From positions 1-64,000 of the IMG/VR virus record IMGVR_UViG_3300043446_005562: a stretch of 64,000 nucleotides of DNA; one strand, given 5' to 3'. This stretch comes from a virus. Made by a program: the position numbers and the translations under genes. Position 1 is the first letter of the stretch, and each line of letters starts with the position of its first letter. A model generated the notes under the pieces. That model was not told the DNA's origin. It worked only from the letters and a program-made list of their open reading frames with translations, and did no database searches. Shown here one piece after another: positions 21,943 to 30,609 of this stretch.

Positions 21943-23937
21943 ATGATTAATTCATTTATACAAATGGTTAACGAGTCAGCTGATCAAGCTCTTGGTCAAG
22001 ACGGGCTGGTTGACGAAATGGGCATAAAAAGACCAGAAAGACTTTCTGGAAGCCAAATGGGTCCAATAAGACAGTCTTCAGTAGACAGGGCTCGTCAATT
22101 ACAGGGTCAGCCGAGGCCCAAAACCTATTTTGAACTTGCAACCGAGCTGGTGCAGAAATTCAAAGAGATTAAATCAACCGATATCTCAATGTTTCAGACA
22201 AGCTCAAGCGAAAGAACCTACTATCCAAAATTTGACGCACAGGTCCGAGAACTTTTAAACAAGACCAGACAGGCTGCGCCGAGCGAAGATAAATTTATTG
22301 CGGATTTTGGTAAATGGAGAGATCTATTTAATTCATCAAGCGCTATTCACTTCAACATTGATTCACCATCCGCCTGGCAACGAAGCCATTTTCCAAATGA
22401 CGGAATTCCAAAAGGCTTGCGAGGCATTGGCTTGGGATATAAACTATATCGTGCTCTGCTTAGACACGTTGGCTATATTTCTTCAAATAGATCGGGAACA
22501 GATGAAAAGGACAAGGCTTGGGGTTCTCTACTTGATCAAAAATTAAATGCTGACGGCTCTGTTTCGGTTGATGATGCACACGCAATCATTGGCCCAGCGA
22601 ATTGGATGGCAATCGATAAGCAATTTCAAGAGAATAAAAAGATTGAGGTTGCGGAAAGTTTCATATCAAATCAAATTGGTCTGAACCGTACTCAGCCTGA
22701 CCGTTTTGACATTGATGATGAACTGCTTGCAATTTTACCAAACGACTTTTTAGTTAAATTAGATCCAGCCTATTTACAATCTCTAGTTAATGATGATCGC
22801 TTAACCGAAAGAAGATTCAACGAAATTGAAAATTCAAGAAGTGAAGCCGATCGCCGTGAAAGAGAGCGTCAAGCTCAAGCCGAGCGCGAGGCTCGTGAAC
22901 GTCGAACCAGGGAAGAGGCCGAGACACGTCGAAGACTTGCAACCAGAATTCAACAGTACGGTGCCGATCCGGATGCAGAGTGGAATGTTGGCGACTTTAT
23001 TGTTGTTAAGGCATACCTGTTTGATGCATCGTATTCAGGTCTTCCTATTCGTCAAGTAGTTACGCGAAGAAACGATGGCTCCTACGTTGCTGTCAAAATA
23101 TCTGAGGCAATTGCGATTGCACAAGGCACACTAAGATTTCAGGACGCTAGGGATACTAGAACAACTTCTCAAAAGGAGACCTGGGTAAAGGTTAATATTG
23201 AAGATATTCCGGATCTTTCTCGAGTTAATTTAGACCCGGCCGAAAGAGCCTTCATTGAGCTTCAAATGAATCCGGAAGCAGCCGAGCGCGCACGAACTCA
23301 ACGTGAGACGGCTGACCGCGAAAGACGCGAAGCTGAACGTCGTGAAAACGAAGAGCGCGCTAGAAATAGAGAAACATTCGGTGAGGTGCCTGAAAACGGT
23401 GATACTCTTAAGCGTTTACAGGCAGCCAGAAATAATGGTTCGAACGCGAATTCAGGTATTTTGAAGATGTTTAGAGACTCTTATTTCATCAATAGAATGC
23501 AGATTATTGTGCTGGGACCTCAACAGAGAGAGTCTCTACGAAATTCATTTGGAGTACCAGTATTCATTCCATGGACAGGGTCTTCAAGACGTCCAACTCC
23601 TGCTACTCTTGAAATGTTAAACACTGACCCACAATCGGTTAAATTGACCGATGCTGTGACCGGCTTTACAATCGATGCCCCGTTTACTGGATTGGGTCTA
23701 ACCGCATATCCGCTAAGCGAAGTAACAGTTGATGATAAATTAAGAGCGCGCGCGGGAACGCATTACTACATCGCAGGCCATAAGAATGCATTTGGTATTC
23801 TTGCAAAAAGCGATTACGGTACAGTTAATACCTCTTCTCAAAAATTTATTTACGTAAAAGCATACGGTTACGGAGAACGTAGCGTATCGGTTCGACTTGA
23901 TCTACTCAGAAAGCTCGGAGAGCCTACTGAAATCTAA
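21943..23937 (+). CDS. Large Arg/Glu-rich protein with targeting-like leader (664 aa)
   Basis: Leader MINSFIQMVNE|S, with V-N-E as the candidate cut site. Residues about 300-335 form a charged single helix (RREREAQAERE-type, e.g. DRRERERQAQAEREARERRT) and a second such stretch lies near 440-475. Between and after them are beta-rich segments (e.g. DFIVVKAYLFDASYSGLPIR; KFIYVKAYGYGERSVSVRLD) that may be repeated small domains. No enzyme motif recognised. Probably a packaged or core protein. Confidence 0.68.
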   Translation: MINSFIQMVNESADQALGQDGLVDEMGIKRPERLSGSQMGPIRQSSVDRARQLQGQPRPKTYFELATELVQKFKEIKSTDISMFQTSSSERTYYPKFDAQVRELLNKTRQAAPSEDKFIADFGKWRDLFNSSSAIHFNIDSPSAWQRSHFPNDGIPKGLRGIGLGYKLYRALLRHVGYISSNRSGTDEKDKAWGSLLDQKLNADGSVSVDDAHAIIGPANWMAIDKQFQENKKIEVAESFISNQIGLNRTQPDRFDIDDELLAILPNDFLVKLDPAYLQSLVNDDRLTERRFNEIENSRSEADRRERERQAQAEREARERRTREEAETRRRLATRIQQYGADPDAEWNVGDFIVVKAYLFDASYSGLPIRQVVTRRNDGSYVAVKISEAIAIAQGTLRFQDARDTRTTSQKETWVKVNIEDIPDLSRVNLDPAERAFIELQMNPEAAERARTQRETADRERREAERRENEERARNRETFGEVPENGDTLKRLQAARNNGSNANSGILKMFRDSYFINRMQIIVLGPQQRESLRNSFGVPVFIPWTGSSRRPTPATLEMLNTDPQSVKLTDAVTGFTIDAPFTGLGLTAYPLSEVTVDDKLRARAGTHYYIAGHKNAFGILAKSDYGTVNTSSQKFIYVKAYGYGERSVSVRLDLLRKLGEPTEI

Positions 23938-24702
23938 TTACTTGGCTGAGGTCTGCTCAGCGACTGGATGCATTTCATAAAATTTAGCAAGTCTCTCTCT
24001 AAATTTAAAATAGTATTCCTTCATTTCCGCTGATGTCATTGTGAAGTGTTGCGGCTTGTCGTCCACTTCATTTGAAATCCAAATCTGACAACGCGTTGTT
24101 TTTATCTGCATTCTATCCCAAACTGCAACAGAATAGGCTGCAACCTGGTGCTTATAATCTTCAATCCACTTTTCGTCCTTTGGCTTGCGAGCAGTTTTAA
24201 AATCAACAATCGCGTAGTCGTCTGTGATCAATTGAGAAACATTATCGACAGTGCCGGCATATCCGCCGTCCCTTGGCGTCCATAGAAAACGCTCTTGTGC
24301 AATAACCTTTTTAATCTCATCAAACGACCTGGATTTAATGAAATTATAGAATAGGGTTCCGCCTACTATTTTTGCTCTATTATCAAATTTTTCAATTTCA
24401 TCGTCCAGTCTTGATAGAGATAGAGTTTCCTCCAATCTGTCCTTTGCGCTTAATGATGCTGGCAAATTAAGATAAATTTCGCAAAGTCGATGCATCACAG
24501 TTCCACGATTAGCAGCGTCCTTGCCAATTTGATCTGCTTTCTGATGACCAACTCTGTCTCGCCAGGCATTCAAACCAGCCTTGTCTGATGTCTCTCCGAG
24601 GACAGTTGTCACACTAGGAAAGGTTCCAATTATATGAGTATCATTGCTGACCTGATAATACCTGAAGCCATTAATTTCAACTCTTTTTATTTTCTCGTTC
24701 AT
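23938..24702 (-). CDS. PD-(D/E)XK nuclease, RecB/Cas4-like
   Basis: The nuclease core is visible: MHRLCEIYLNLPA (N-terminal His region), GTVDNVSQLITDDYAIVDFK TA split as G-x-V-D then D-F-K-T, which is the Asp ... Asp-x-Lys metal and catalytic set, and a following HQVAAYSVAVWD helix typical of RecB-type domains. No Cys cluster, so it is not an iron-sulphur Cas4. Likely a DNA exonuclease in recombination or replication. Convergent with 21943-23937, directly adjacent. Confidence 0.85.
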   Translation of the reverse strand: MNEKIKRVEINGFRYYQVSNDTHIIGTFPSVTTVLGETSDKAGLNAWRDRVGHQKADQIGKDAANRGTVMHRLCEIYLNLPASLSAKDRLEETLSLSRLDDEIEKFDNRAKIVGGTLFYNFIKSRSFDEIKKVIAQERFLWTPRDGGYAGTVDNVSQLITDDYAIVDFKTARKPKDEKWIEDYKHQVAAYSVAVWDRMQIKTTRCQIWISNEVDDKPQHFTMTSAEMKEYYFKFRERLAKFYEMHPVAEQTSAK

Positions 24703-24706
24703 GTAG

Positions 24707-24714
24707 ATAAATAA
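24707..24714 (+). promoter_or_regulatory. Late promoter motif (ATAAATAA)
   Basis: GATAAATAAT, 43 bp before the ATG at 24758; a TTATATAGTAC box is nearer (about 24723), so the true start point is uncertain. Confidence 0.5.
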
Positions 24715-24757
24715 TTAAACCTATTATATAGTACATAAAATATGATTAAAGTTTAGC

Positions 24758-25132
24758 ATGTTTAAGAAATTTGATGAATTTAATGAAACCTTGAATGAAG
24801 GTTTTTGGGACTGGCTGACCGGCAAATCCGAAAAGGGAGAAAAGAAGGAAAAGTCAACGAGCGCAAAAGAGGGTCCAATCGATTCACAAGTTGAAGCCTA
24901 CTACAAAACGCTGCAAGATTTTGCGGACTCAAATAAATCAATTGAGGTCCAAGCGGCCGGTAGTATGGAATATTCTAAGCTGGTTGAAGACATTCAGCTT
25001 GCGCTGGAATTTTTGGGTTATAAACTTACTAAATACGGAGTCGATGGTTATTTTGGACCAGAAACGGCCGAAGCAATCGTTAAATTTAATGAGGACACCC
25101 TAAAGAAAATACCCGATAGCCAACATGATTAA
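24758..25132 (+). CDS. PG-binding-domain protein with targeting leader (124 aa)
   Basis: Leader MFKKFDEFNETLNE|G, followed by WDWLTGKSEKGEKKEKSTSA linker. The C-terminal half (YSKLVEDIQLALEFLGYKL, GVDGYFGPETAEAIVKFNED) is a clear PG_binding_1 (peptidoglycan-binding) domain with the D-G-x-F/Y-G-P-x-T motif. Overlaps the next gene by 8 bp and probably supplies the cell-wall anchor for the hydrolase encoded there. Confidence 0.78.
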   Translation: MFKKFDEFNETLNEGFWDWLTGKSEKGEKKEKSTSAKEGPIDSQVEAYYKTLQDFADSNKSIEVQAAGSMEYSKLVEDIQLALEFLGYKLTKYGVDGYFGPETAEAIVKFNEDTLKKIPDSQHD

Positions 25133-26372
25133 AGGATTCGACCAATTTGCTGGAAAATTAAATGAGGCAGCCAACGGTAAATTGAATACTGATGATTTGG
25201 TTGCAATTCAACCGTTAGGCAAAAGCGGCGGCAATCATAAATTGAATGCGGAGGCCGCAAAAGCCTATGAAGAAATGAAAGCCGCTGCTGAAGCGGACGG
25301 AATTACCTGGGGAATAACTGATTCCTATCGAGATTATGAAGCCCAAGTTAGTGTTGCTGCACGTAAGGGTCTTTATAAAAATGGCGGACTTGCTGCAGTA
25401 CCCGGAACTTCAAATCACGGTTGGGGTAGCGCGCTAGATCTCAAATTAGATTCAGACGCCCAAGACTGGTTAAAGAAAAACGCTTCAAAATTTGGATTCT
25501 CAACCATTCCCAGAGAGCCTTGGCACTGGGAACACAAAGCAAGCGTAGATTCAGCAAAGGGCGGAAAGGAAGGAACCGATTCATCAGCTAAGGTTGGAGC
25601 AGTTTTAATAGACTCTGATTTAATTAAGCGGTTAATTTCCAAATTAAAGGAAAAGGGTTTTAGCCAAAAGGACCTTGATAAAAAATCCGACCTGCAACCG
25701 GGTAAGGGTGCAAAATTCAAAGGAGGCGGAGGCTTTCCAGCTGAGAACATGAAGGCTCTTGAAAAGGCAATGGACGATCACGGTATAACAAATGAGTACG
25801 CAAGAAAAGCAATTCTTGGAGTTATTTCAAAAGAGTCTCCAAACCTTGCGTCTGAGATAAGCTATTCAACAACAAGTCCTTCCAGAATTAGAGAAGTATT
25901 TCCAAGTAAGTTCGGCAGCATGTCGGACGAAGAGATCAATGATATTAAAAAGGACGATTCTAAATTTTGGGATATTGTTTACGGTGGAAAATACGGTAAT
26001 ACTGAGCCGGGCGATGGTTCAAAATACCGAGGCCGTGGTTTTAACGGTATAACTTTTAAATCAAATTACGAAAATTTACAGAGAATATACGAAAGAGAGG
26101 GTTCTAGACTTGGATCAATTGATATTGTTAAAAATCCTGAGCTACTTGAAAAACCTGAAGTTGCCGCAGAATTCGCGGTTCTGTTTTTTCTAGATTCATT
26201 CAAGCGCAAGGGTAAAAATCCAAACGATTATTCGGACCTTGAATCTGCCGTAACTGATTACGTTCAATCAAATGCAGGTTGGGGTACTTCCCTTGCGGGA
26301 GCAGTCACCTCATCCGGCCTGCAAAAGGCAATGGCATTCGCTCAAACTCTATCTAAAACTCAAACTGCTTAA
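25125..26372 (+). CDS. Bifunctional peptidoglycan hydrolase (M15 peptidase + lysozyme/GH19-like) with targeting leader
   Basis: Leader MIKGFDQFAGKLNE|A. Residues about 25-145 form an M15/VanY D,D-carboxypeptidase-type domain: ITDSYRDYEAQVSVAARKG, GTSNHGWGSALDLKLD (His and Asp zinc ligands, S-N-H-G-x-G-x-A-x-D) and EPWHWEHK (third ligand and catalytic Glu). Residues about 200-410 resemble a GH19/chitosanase-like muramidase: AILGVISKESPNLASEISYS, YGNTEPGDGSKYRGRGFNGI with the catalytic-type Glu before the Y-R-G-R-G block. Two cell-wall cutting activities with a capsid-type leader is unexpected for a lysis enzyme. Confidence 0.85.
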   Translation: MIKGFDQFAGKLNEAANGKLNTDDLVAIQPLGKSGGNHKLNAEAAKAYEEMKAAAEADGITWGITDSYRDYEAQVSVAARKGLYKNGGLAAVPGTSNHGWGSALDLKLDSDAQDWLKKNASKFGFSTIPREPWHWEHKASVDSAKGGKEGTDSSAKVGAVLIDSDLIKRLISKLKEKGFSQKDLDKKSDLQPGKGAKFKGGGGFPAENMKALEKAMDDHGITNEYARKAILGVISKESPNLASEISYSTTSPSRIREVFPSKFGSMSDEEINDIKKDDSKFWDIVYGGKYGNTEPGDGSKYRGRGFNGITFKSNYENLQRIYEREGSRLGSIDIVKNPELLEKPEVAAEFAVLFFLDSFKRKGKNPNDYSDLESAVTDYVQSNAGWGTSLAGAVTSSGLQKAMAFAQTLSKTQTA

Positions 26373-26373
26373 T

Positions 26374-27288
26374 ATGAAATATTTAATAGAATATCGGCTA
26401 TTCGAATCAGCTGAGGCAATTCTTAAAGCCACTGCCGGTTTTGGCACTGATGAAGAGGCCCTAGTCAAAGCAATCATTGAAATTCAATCGGCTGACGAGC
26501 TTGCAAAAATTGACGCTGAACTTGCTGCAAACGGTTCGGCTGAATACAAAAGCGTGAAGGCGGCAGTTGATGGAGAGCTTGGAATATTCGATAGAGTTTA
26601 CAAGCAAATGATCTCTAAAAAATTTGAAGAGCTTGGACTAACTAGCTATTTGAAAGACGGAATAATTCCGGCGCAGGTTAAAAAATCTCAAGCTGAACCG
26701 GTTAAGAGCCAGTCGACCACCTCTGGTGAAACTAAAAAGCTTTCACAAGGTAAAGTTTCAATCAATTCAAATAAGAGTGCTCCCCTAATCGTTGTATTTG
26801 GAGGAATTGATGTTGGTGGTCGAACCAGCGGAGACTACATGTACGATTATTTCAAAGAGGATACTCTTGGCAAAACCACAACATTTGTTGCAAATTCTTC
26901 AAGGATAGATGGAGTTAAGGCATGGGACGAGATTTCTCAATTGGGTCTCTCGCCATCTAAAAAGATTCTTTACCTGTTCTCAGGTGGATATTTACCAGGT
27001 ATGAGTCTTTTGGCCAAGGTGCCCGCTGAGAATTGGGATAAAATTTATCTAGTTGATATCTGGATCGGTAACAATCAAAATACGCAAAAGATCTATACTG
27101 AACTTGCCGAAGCTCATCCCGATAAAGTCAAATACTATTACACAGGTGGAGAGAATGGAGCCGGCGGCTCAAATAATTTAACAGCTAAAAAAGAGATAAT
27201 TGCTGCAGTAAAAGATTCAAAGGCTGCAAGCTCTCACATGGGTGCAAATGATATTGCGGTAACTGATCTTAAATCTGATATTGCCTAA
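26374..27288 (+). CDS. Annexin-like repeat fused to alpha/beta domain, targeting-like leader (304 aa)
   Basis: ATG at 26374, one base after the previous stop; a longer frame exists but is inside the hydrolase gene. Leader MKYLIEYRLFE|S. Residues 15-65 (ILKATAGFGTDEEALVKAII, SAEYKSVKAAVDGELG) match the annexin repeat pattern, including the G-x-G-T-D calcium loop. Residues about 125-300 are alpha/beta (PLIVVFGGIDVGGRTSGDYM, ILYLFSGGYLPGMSLLAKVP) with esterase-like character but no clear catalytic triad. The last residues overlap the convergent CHAP gene by 4 bp. Confidence 0.68.
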   Translation: MKYLIEYRLFESAEAILKATAGFGTDEEALVKAIIEIQSADELAKIDAELAANGSAEYKSVKAAVDGELGIFDRVYKQMISKKFEELGLTSYLKDGIIPAQVKKSQAEPVKSQSTTSGETKKLSQGKVSINSNKSAPLIVVFGGIDVGGRTSGDYMYDYFKEDTLGKTTTFVANSSRIDGVKAWDEISQLGLSPSKKILYLFSGGYLPGMSLLAKVPAENWDKIYLVDIWIGNNQNTQKIYTELAEAHPDKVKYYYTGGENGAGGSNNLTAKKEIIAAVKDSKAASSHMGANDIAVTDLKSDIA

Positions 27289-27929
27289 ACTTCTTTACCG
27301 GATTTATCTGATCCAAATTTGGATAGAAAAATATCAGCAGTTGTTTCAAGAACTTTATTGAAGGCTGTGTCCTTTGCTGCTCTAATCTCCTTAAAGTAGT
27401 CAACAAATCCTACCATATCGCTAATTCGATAAGTGTTCATCTTAACTCGATCAGACGAATTTCCATCGATTGAGTTGAAAGTTCCGTTGGAGTTGACCTT
27501 TAGTACAATACCGGTATGACCCTTGCCTGAAGAAATTCCACCCCTTGATTTGATGAAAATTTGACCTGGTTGAACTTGTGATGGATCAAACTTTGAAGAG
27601 TTCACGGTGATTTTGTTTTCGGGGTCAGCCTGTGACCAGTGAACCATGACCCCAGCCGTCTTGGGTAGAGGATTTGATATTCCAAGATTTGAACAAAGCT
27701 CATCAAATACTGAGTAGACAAATGCCATACACCAGGGATTACCTACGCCTAAGCCCAATTTACCAAGAAATTTCTTGACCATTGGCCCGGCATTATTACC
27801 TTCTTCTTTTTTACCAACATAGTCAGCAAGCACATGGCCGAATGTTTCTGCAGCCTTGGTAGCGCTATCTGGTTGTATTGCCAAGTCGGATTCGTTTAGG
27901 AATCCTTTAAAATCCTTGATGAATTTCAT
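27285..27929 (-). CDS. CHAP-domain amidase/endopeptidase with targeting leader (214 aa)
   Basis: Leader MKFIKDFKGFLNE|S. The CHAP domain spans about residues 55-190: GNPWCMAFVYSVFDELC has the catalytic Cys, GHTGIVLKVNSNGTFNSIDG the His and following polar residue, and NSSD the third. Typical CHAP proteins cut peptidoglycan amide bonds. Own late promoter (27950-27958). It is the third cell-wall enzyme in this cluster with a leader of the same type. Confidence 0.85.
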   Translation of the reverse strand: MKFIKDFKGFLNESDLAIQPDSATKAAETFGHVLADYVGKKEEGNNAGPMVKKFLGKLGLGVGNPWCMAFVYSVFDELCSNLGISNPLPKTAGVMVHWSQADPENKITVNSSKFDPSQVQPGQIFIKSRGGISSGKGHTGIVLKVNSNGTFNSIDGNSSDRVKMNTYRISDMVGFVDYFKEIRAAKDTAFNKVLETTADIFLSKFGSDKSGKEV

Positions 27930-27949
27930 AACCCAATTAACTCTTTTGG

Positions 27950-27958
27950 TTATTTATT
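27950..27958 (-). promoter_or_regulatory. Late promoter motif, leftward
   Basis: Leftward AATAAATAACCAAAAGAG, 20 bp before the ATG at 27929. Confidence 0.65.
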
Positions 27959-28181
27959 CTGGCCTTATCTCCAGGTCTCGATAGAACTGAAGACCAATGT
28001 CCCAAATCAAAAATCCAAACCCGATTACAAATAGATCAGTATGAACCCCCTGTTCAATGAACCAGCCATAGGGATTATGGCAAATTGTCAAGCTTGGAAT
28101 TGGTGTGACCTGTTTAAATTCTCCTTTTTTCCAAGTTTTGTGACAGTACGGTTTTACTACTAGTTTCATTCTTGCATTCAT
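27954..28181 (-). CDS. Hypothetical protein (75 aa)
   Basis: Basic N terminus (MNARMKLVVKPYCHKTWKKG) and an aromatic C-terminal half (GFGFLIWDIGLQFYRDLEI). No family. Only 2 bp separate its start from the ThyA stop, so it is in the thyA operon; the late promoter of 27285-27929 lies at its 3' end. Confidence 0.55.
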   Translation of the reverse strand: MNARMKLVVKPYCHKTWKKGEFKQVTPIPSLTICHNPYGWFIEQGVHTDLFVIGFGFLIWDIGLQFYRDLEIRPE

Positions 28182-28183
28182 AA

Positions 28184-29389
28184 TTAATTACTTAGTGGGG
28201 CTTTAATTGTTGGGTGTGATTGATAATCTCTAATCTCAAAATCAGATATCTCAATATGTTCTATTTGTTCAATTAAACCAACATCAGGGTTCCAAAACTC
28301 ATCGTTAATAACTAATTTCGGTAACTTGAAAGGCTCTCTGGTTCTATACGGTATTTTATAACTAGCGTAGTACTCAGATAGCCCTCCGCCAAATGGCATT
28401 AGCTCGCTAACTGCAGTCGAATACGCATCTTCGCCCATTGCTTCCTTTAACAATTGGGCTCTTTCGTCAGGTGAATAGTATCTTCCTAACTGTTCTTCTA
28501 CTGCGTCTGCGTGGTTCAAATAGAGATGAGTGTCTCCAAGATTGCCAATCAATTGATCAGGAACCATATTAACTGCTTTGGCAATGATTTCAAGTAGTAA
28601 ACCATAAGAAGCAATGTTAAATGGTAAACCTAAGAATGTATCTACTGAACGTTGATTCCACATTAAAGAGATTGCTCTGGTTGGGATATTAAGTTTATCA
28701 CACTCTTTCATAAATTCTTTCATTTTAGTCTTTCCATCTCCGTAGTCTAAAAAGAAAAGAGGCCTATTAGTTAATTCAACTAATTTAACATACCTTTCAT
28801 TTTCACTCAACTCTCTTGTATAAACTTGAAATCCATAATGACAAGGTGGGAGTACCATTTGGTCTAATTCACCTACATTCCAAGCTGAAACCATTAGTCG
28901 TCTTGAGTCTGGATTTGTTTTAAGGTCGTTGATTAGGTTTTGGATTTGGTCTATTGGGTTGGTTAAATAATCTGATGGGTAAGTTGACCAACTTCTCCAT
29001 TGCTTACCATAAATTGGTCCTAGATCACCCCATTCCTCAGCAAACGCTTTATCCATTTTAATCCATTGGATAAATTCTGCTTGTGGCATTCCTTTATAAT
29101 CTGCATTTTGTAGGTAATTCTTATAAGCATCACCATTCCAAATATTACAACCATTATCAACTAAATACTTGATATTAGTATCACCTCTTAAGAACCATAG
29201 TAGCTCAATTACGATTGACTTCCAGTGCATTTTCTTTGTTGTAAGCAAAGGAAACCCATCTTTCATGTTGTGACGGATCGTATATCCAAATATTGACCGT
29301 GTGCCGGTTCCTGTGCGATCCTTTTTTACCACTCCATACTCATTAATTGCATGAAGTAGGTCAATGTACTGCTTATCGAGAGTGTTCAT
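28184..29389 (-). CDS. thyA: Thymidylate synthase (ThyA type)
   Basis: Converts dUMP to dTMP with methylene-tetrahydrofolate. Signature elements: DRTGTGTRSIFG (phosphate Arg), catalytic Cys183 in LPPCHYGFQVY, RRLMVSAWNV, DTFLGLPFNIASYGLLLEII and HLYLNHADAVEEQL. Asn258 in LPFN is the residue that distinguishes dUMP-specific ThyA from dCMP hydroxymethylases, which have Asp, so ThyA is favoured. At 401 residues it is about 130 longer than the E. coli enzyme, with insertions near residues 85-115, 200-225 and 310-350, as in some larger ThyA forms. Overlaps the small gene upstream by 17 bp. Confidence 0.95.
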   Translation of the reverse strand: MNTLDKQYIDLLHAINEYGVVKKDRTGTGTRSIFGYTIRHNMKDGFPLLTTKKMHWKSIVIELLWFLRGDTNIKYLVDNGCNIWNGDAYKNYLQNADYKGMPQAEFIQWIKMDKAFAEEWGDLGPIYGKQWRSWSTYPSDYLTNPIDQIQNLINDLKTNPDSRRLMVSAWNVGELDQMVLPPCHYGFQVYTRELSENERYVKLVELTNRPLFFLDYGDGKTKMKEFMKECDKLNIPTRAISLMWNQRSVDTFLGLPFNIASYGLLLEIIAKAVNMVPDQLIGNLGDTHLYLNHADAVEEQLGRYYSPDERAQLLKEAMGEDAYSTAVSELMPFGGGLSEYYASYKIPYRTREPFKLPKLVINDEFWNPDVGLIEQIEHIEISDFEIRDYQSHPTIKAPLSN

Positions 29390-29531
29390 TTATTAAACTT
29401 TTTAATCTTTTTATTTCTTCAATTACATCATCGCCAAGTTCAATCTTTGACATCAGCGTTAGGTCAACGATTTGTCCTTCGTAAATGTTGATAAGTTCTT
29501 GTTGAACTTTTATTAAGTCAGAGTCATTCAT
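29373..29531 (-). CDS. Small hypothetical protein (52 aa)
   Basis: ATG at 29531 overlaps the stop of 29524-29904, and its end overlaps the thyA start. Encodes a helical, charged protein (MNDSDLIKVQQELINIYEGQ ... EEIKRLKSLINEH). The tight packing into the operon supports it; function unknown. Confidence 0.55.
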   Translation of the reverse strand: MNDSDLIKVQQELINIYEGQIVDLTLMSKIELGDDVIEEIKRLKSLINEHSR

Positions 29532-29904
29532 CTTCGTTTATTTTGTTTAATAATTGATTGTCCGTTATTGCTCCAGCCGTCATTAGCAATTTAAGTAGAG
29601 CTTCTAGATCCGTAAAGTGCAAGCTTATTTGATCCTTACTATGGGATCGCTCAATCGTAATGTCCCAACCTTCGCCGTTGGCCCATTCGGTAACCTCGTA
29701 GAAATCACCTTTTTTACTCCAAGTATCATCTGTGTTTACGCATAGAGCCCATGACTTTCTCTGATTATTTTCAATTTTGTATTCTCCCAAAAATGAAGGT
29801 TTGAAATTATCGCAAATCGGATCATTGCTGGTCTTTAAATGATCGGCCTCGCGCTGAAGCCTTTCAATTTCTTTAGATATTTGTGTTAGTCTGTCCATCT
29901 TCAT
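29524..29904 (-). CDS. Hypothetical protein with N-terminal coiled coil (126 aa)
   Basis: The first 25 residues (MKMDRLTQISKEIERLQREA) are a coiled coil; the rest is Trp-rich beta (RKSWALCVNTDDTWSKKGDF). No recognised family. Overlaps both neighbours in a dense leftward operon. Confidence 0.6.
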   Translation of the reverse strand: MKMDRLTQISKEIERLQREADHLKTSNDPICDNFKPSFLGEYKIENNQRKSWALCVNTDDTWSKKGDFYEVTEWANGEGWDITIERSHSKDQISLHFTDLEALLKLLMTAGAITDNQLLNKINEDE

Positions 29905-30106
29905 TATATTTTACGTAAAATTCTCGATTTGGGTCGCATGATCCATCTATTGAGTACCAATCCTTTTCAATAGCTGATTTGATCCATTGCGCATCGCGTT
30001 CAGTCTCAGCATAGGCAATCGTCCCAGTCTGTGATCTCTCGCCGCTATCCGGATCAATGTCAACAAATATTACTTTCCAGTTTAAATTATTCATTTTATG
30101 AGTCAT
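29873..30106 (-). CDS. Hypothetical protein (77 aa)
   Basis: Begins MTHKMNNLNWKVIFVDIDPD and has an AETERDAQWIKSAIEKDWYS segment like DUF-type small phage proteins with a beta-beta-alpha unit. Coupled by ATGA to the upstream 47-aa gene and overlapping the downstream one by 32 bp. Function unknown. Confidence 0.6.
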   Translation of the reverse strand: MTHKMNNLNWKVIFVDIDPDSGERSQTGTIAYAETERDAQWIKSAIEKDWYSIDGSCDPNREFYVKYNEDGQTNTNI

Positions 30107-30246
30107 GGCGTTTTATCGTGAATGATGTGTTGATTGAACCATTTTGAAAATCCCCAGTTAGGAAATTTTCTTTTGCAGAATTCGCCAAATGCCATAAACG
30201 AATAGGCAATGACTGCTGCTGAAAAATAGGTAATTAAGGCTTTCAT
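30103..30246 (-). CDS. Small membrane protein (47 aa)
   Basis: ATG at 30246: a single hydrophobic span (MKALITYFSAAVIAYSFMAF) then a basic aromatic tail (KRKFPNWGFSKWF). It ends in an ATGA overlap with the next gene and starts 3 bp from the previous stop, so it clearly belongs to this operon. Confidence 0.6.
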   Translation of the reverse strand: MKALITYFSAAVIAYSFMAFGEFCKRKFPNWGFSKWFNQHIIHDKTP

Positions 30247-30249
30247 TTT

Positions 30250-30609
30250 TTAAAATTTAATTTCCCTGAATGAACCTGAGTCAGACCAAAATTCAAATGT
30301 GTCGCCTGCTTTGGGTTGAGGCCTGTCGTATTCAGCTCGGGCTTTTGCTAATTTCAAATCAATTGCAGCTTTATCAAATTGCAATTTTAAATTCTTCCAT
30401 TCCGAATCTAGCGATTCTAGCACCGAATCTGTAAAGTTTTTGCTCAAGCCGCTGGGCTCTATCAAAATCCACTTATTTGAGTTTATGACGCTCCATTTGG
30501 TTGATGTAGTCACACCATACAAAAAGAGTAATCTGGACTCTTCAATTTCGTGATGTTCTTTAATTAGATGGTTGAACACCAGATTCCCCAAGTCTATCAA
30601 GTCCTTCAT
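30250..30609 (-). CDS. Hypothetical protein (119 aa)
   Basis: ATG at 30609 (MKDLIDLGNLVFNHLIKEHH) is preferred to an upstream start at 30642 because of less overlap with the phosphoesterase gene, although 50 bp overlap remains. Contains a C-terminal PKAGDTFEFWSDSGSFREIK. No recognised family. Confidence 0.55.
   Translation of the reverse strand: MKDLIDLGNLVFNHLIKEHHEIEESRLLFLYGVTTSTKWSVINSNKWILIEPSGLSKNFTDSVLESLDSEWKNLKLQFDKAAIDLKLAKARAEYDRPQPKAGDTFEFWSDSGSFREIKF

Noticed and set aside
23938-24702. Cas4 with a nearby CRISPR system
   Set aside because: No Cys cluster, no cas genes and no direct-repeat array anywhere in the window.
28184-29389. dCMP hydroxymethylase (hydroxymethyl-cytosine DNA) instead of thymidylate synthase
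   Set aside because: The LPFN position has Asn, as in ThyA; hydroxymethylases have Asp there.
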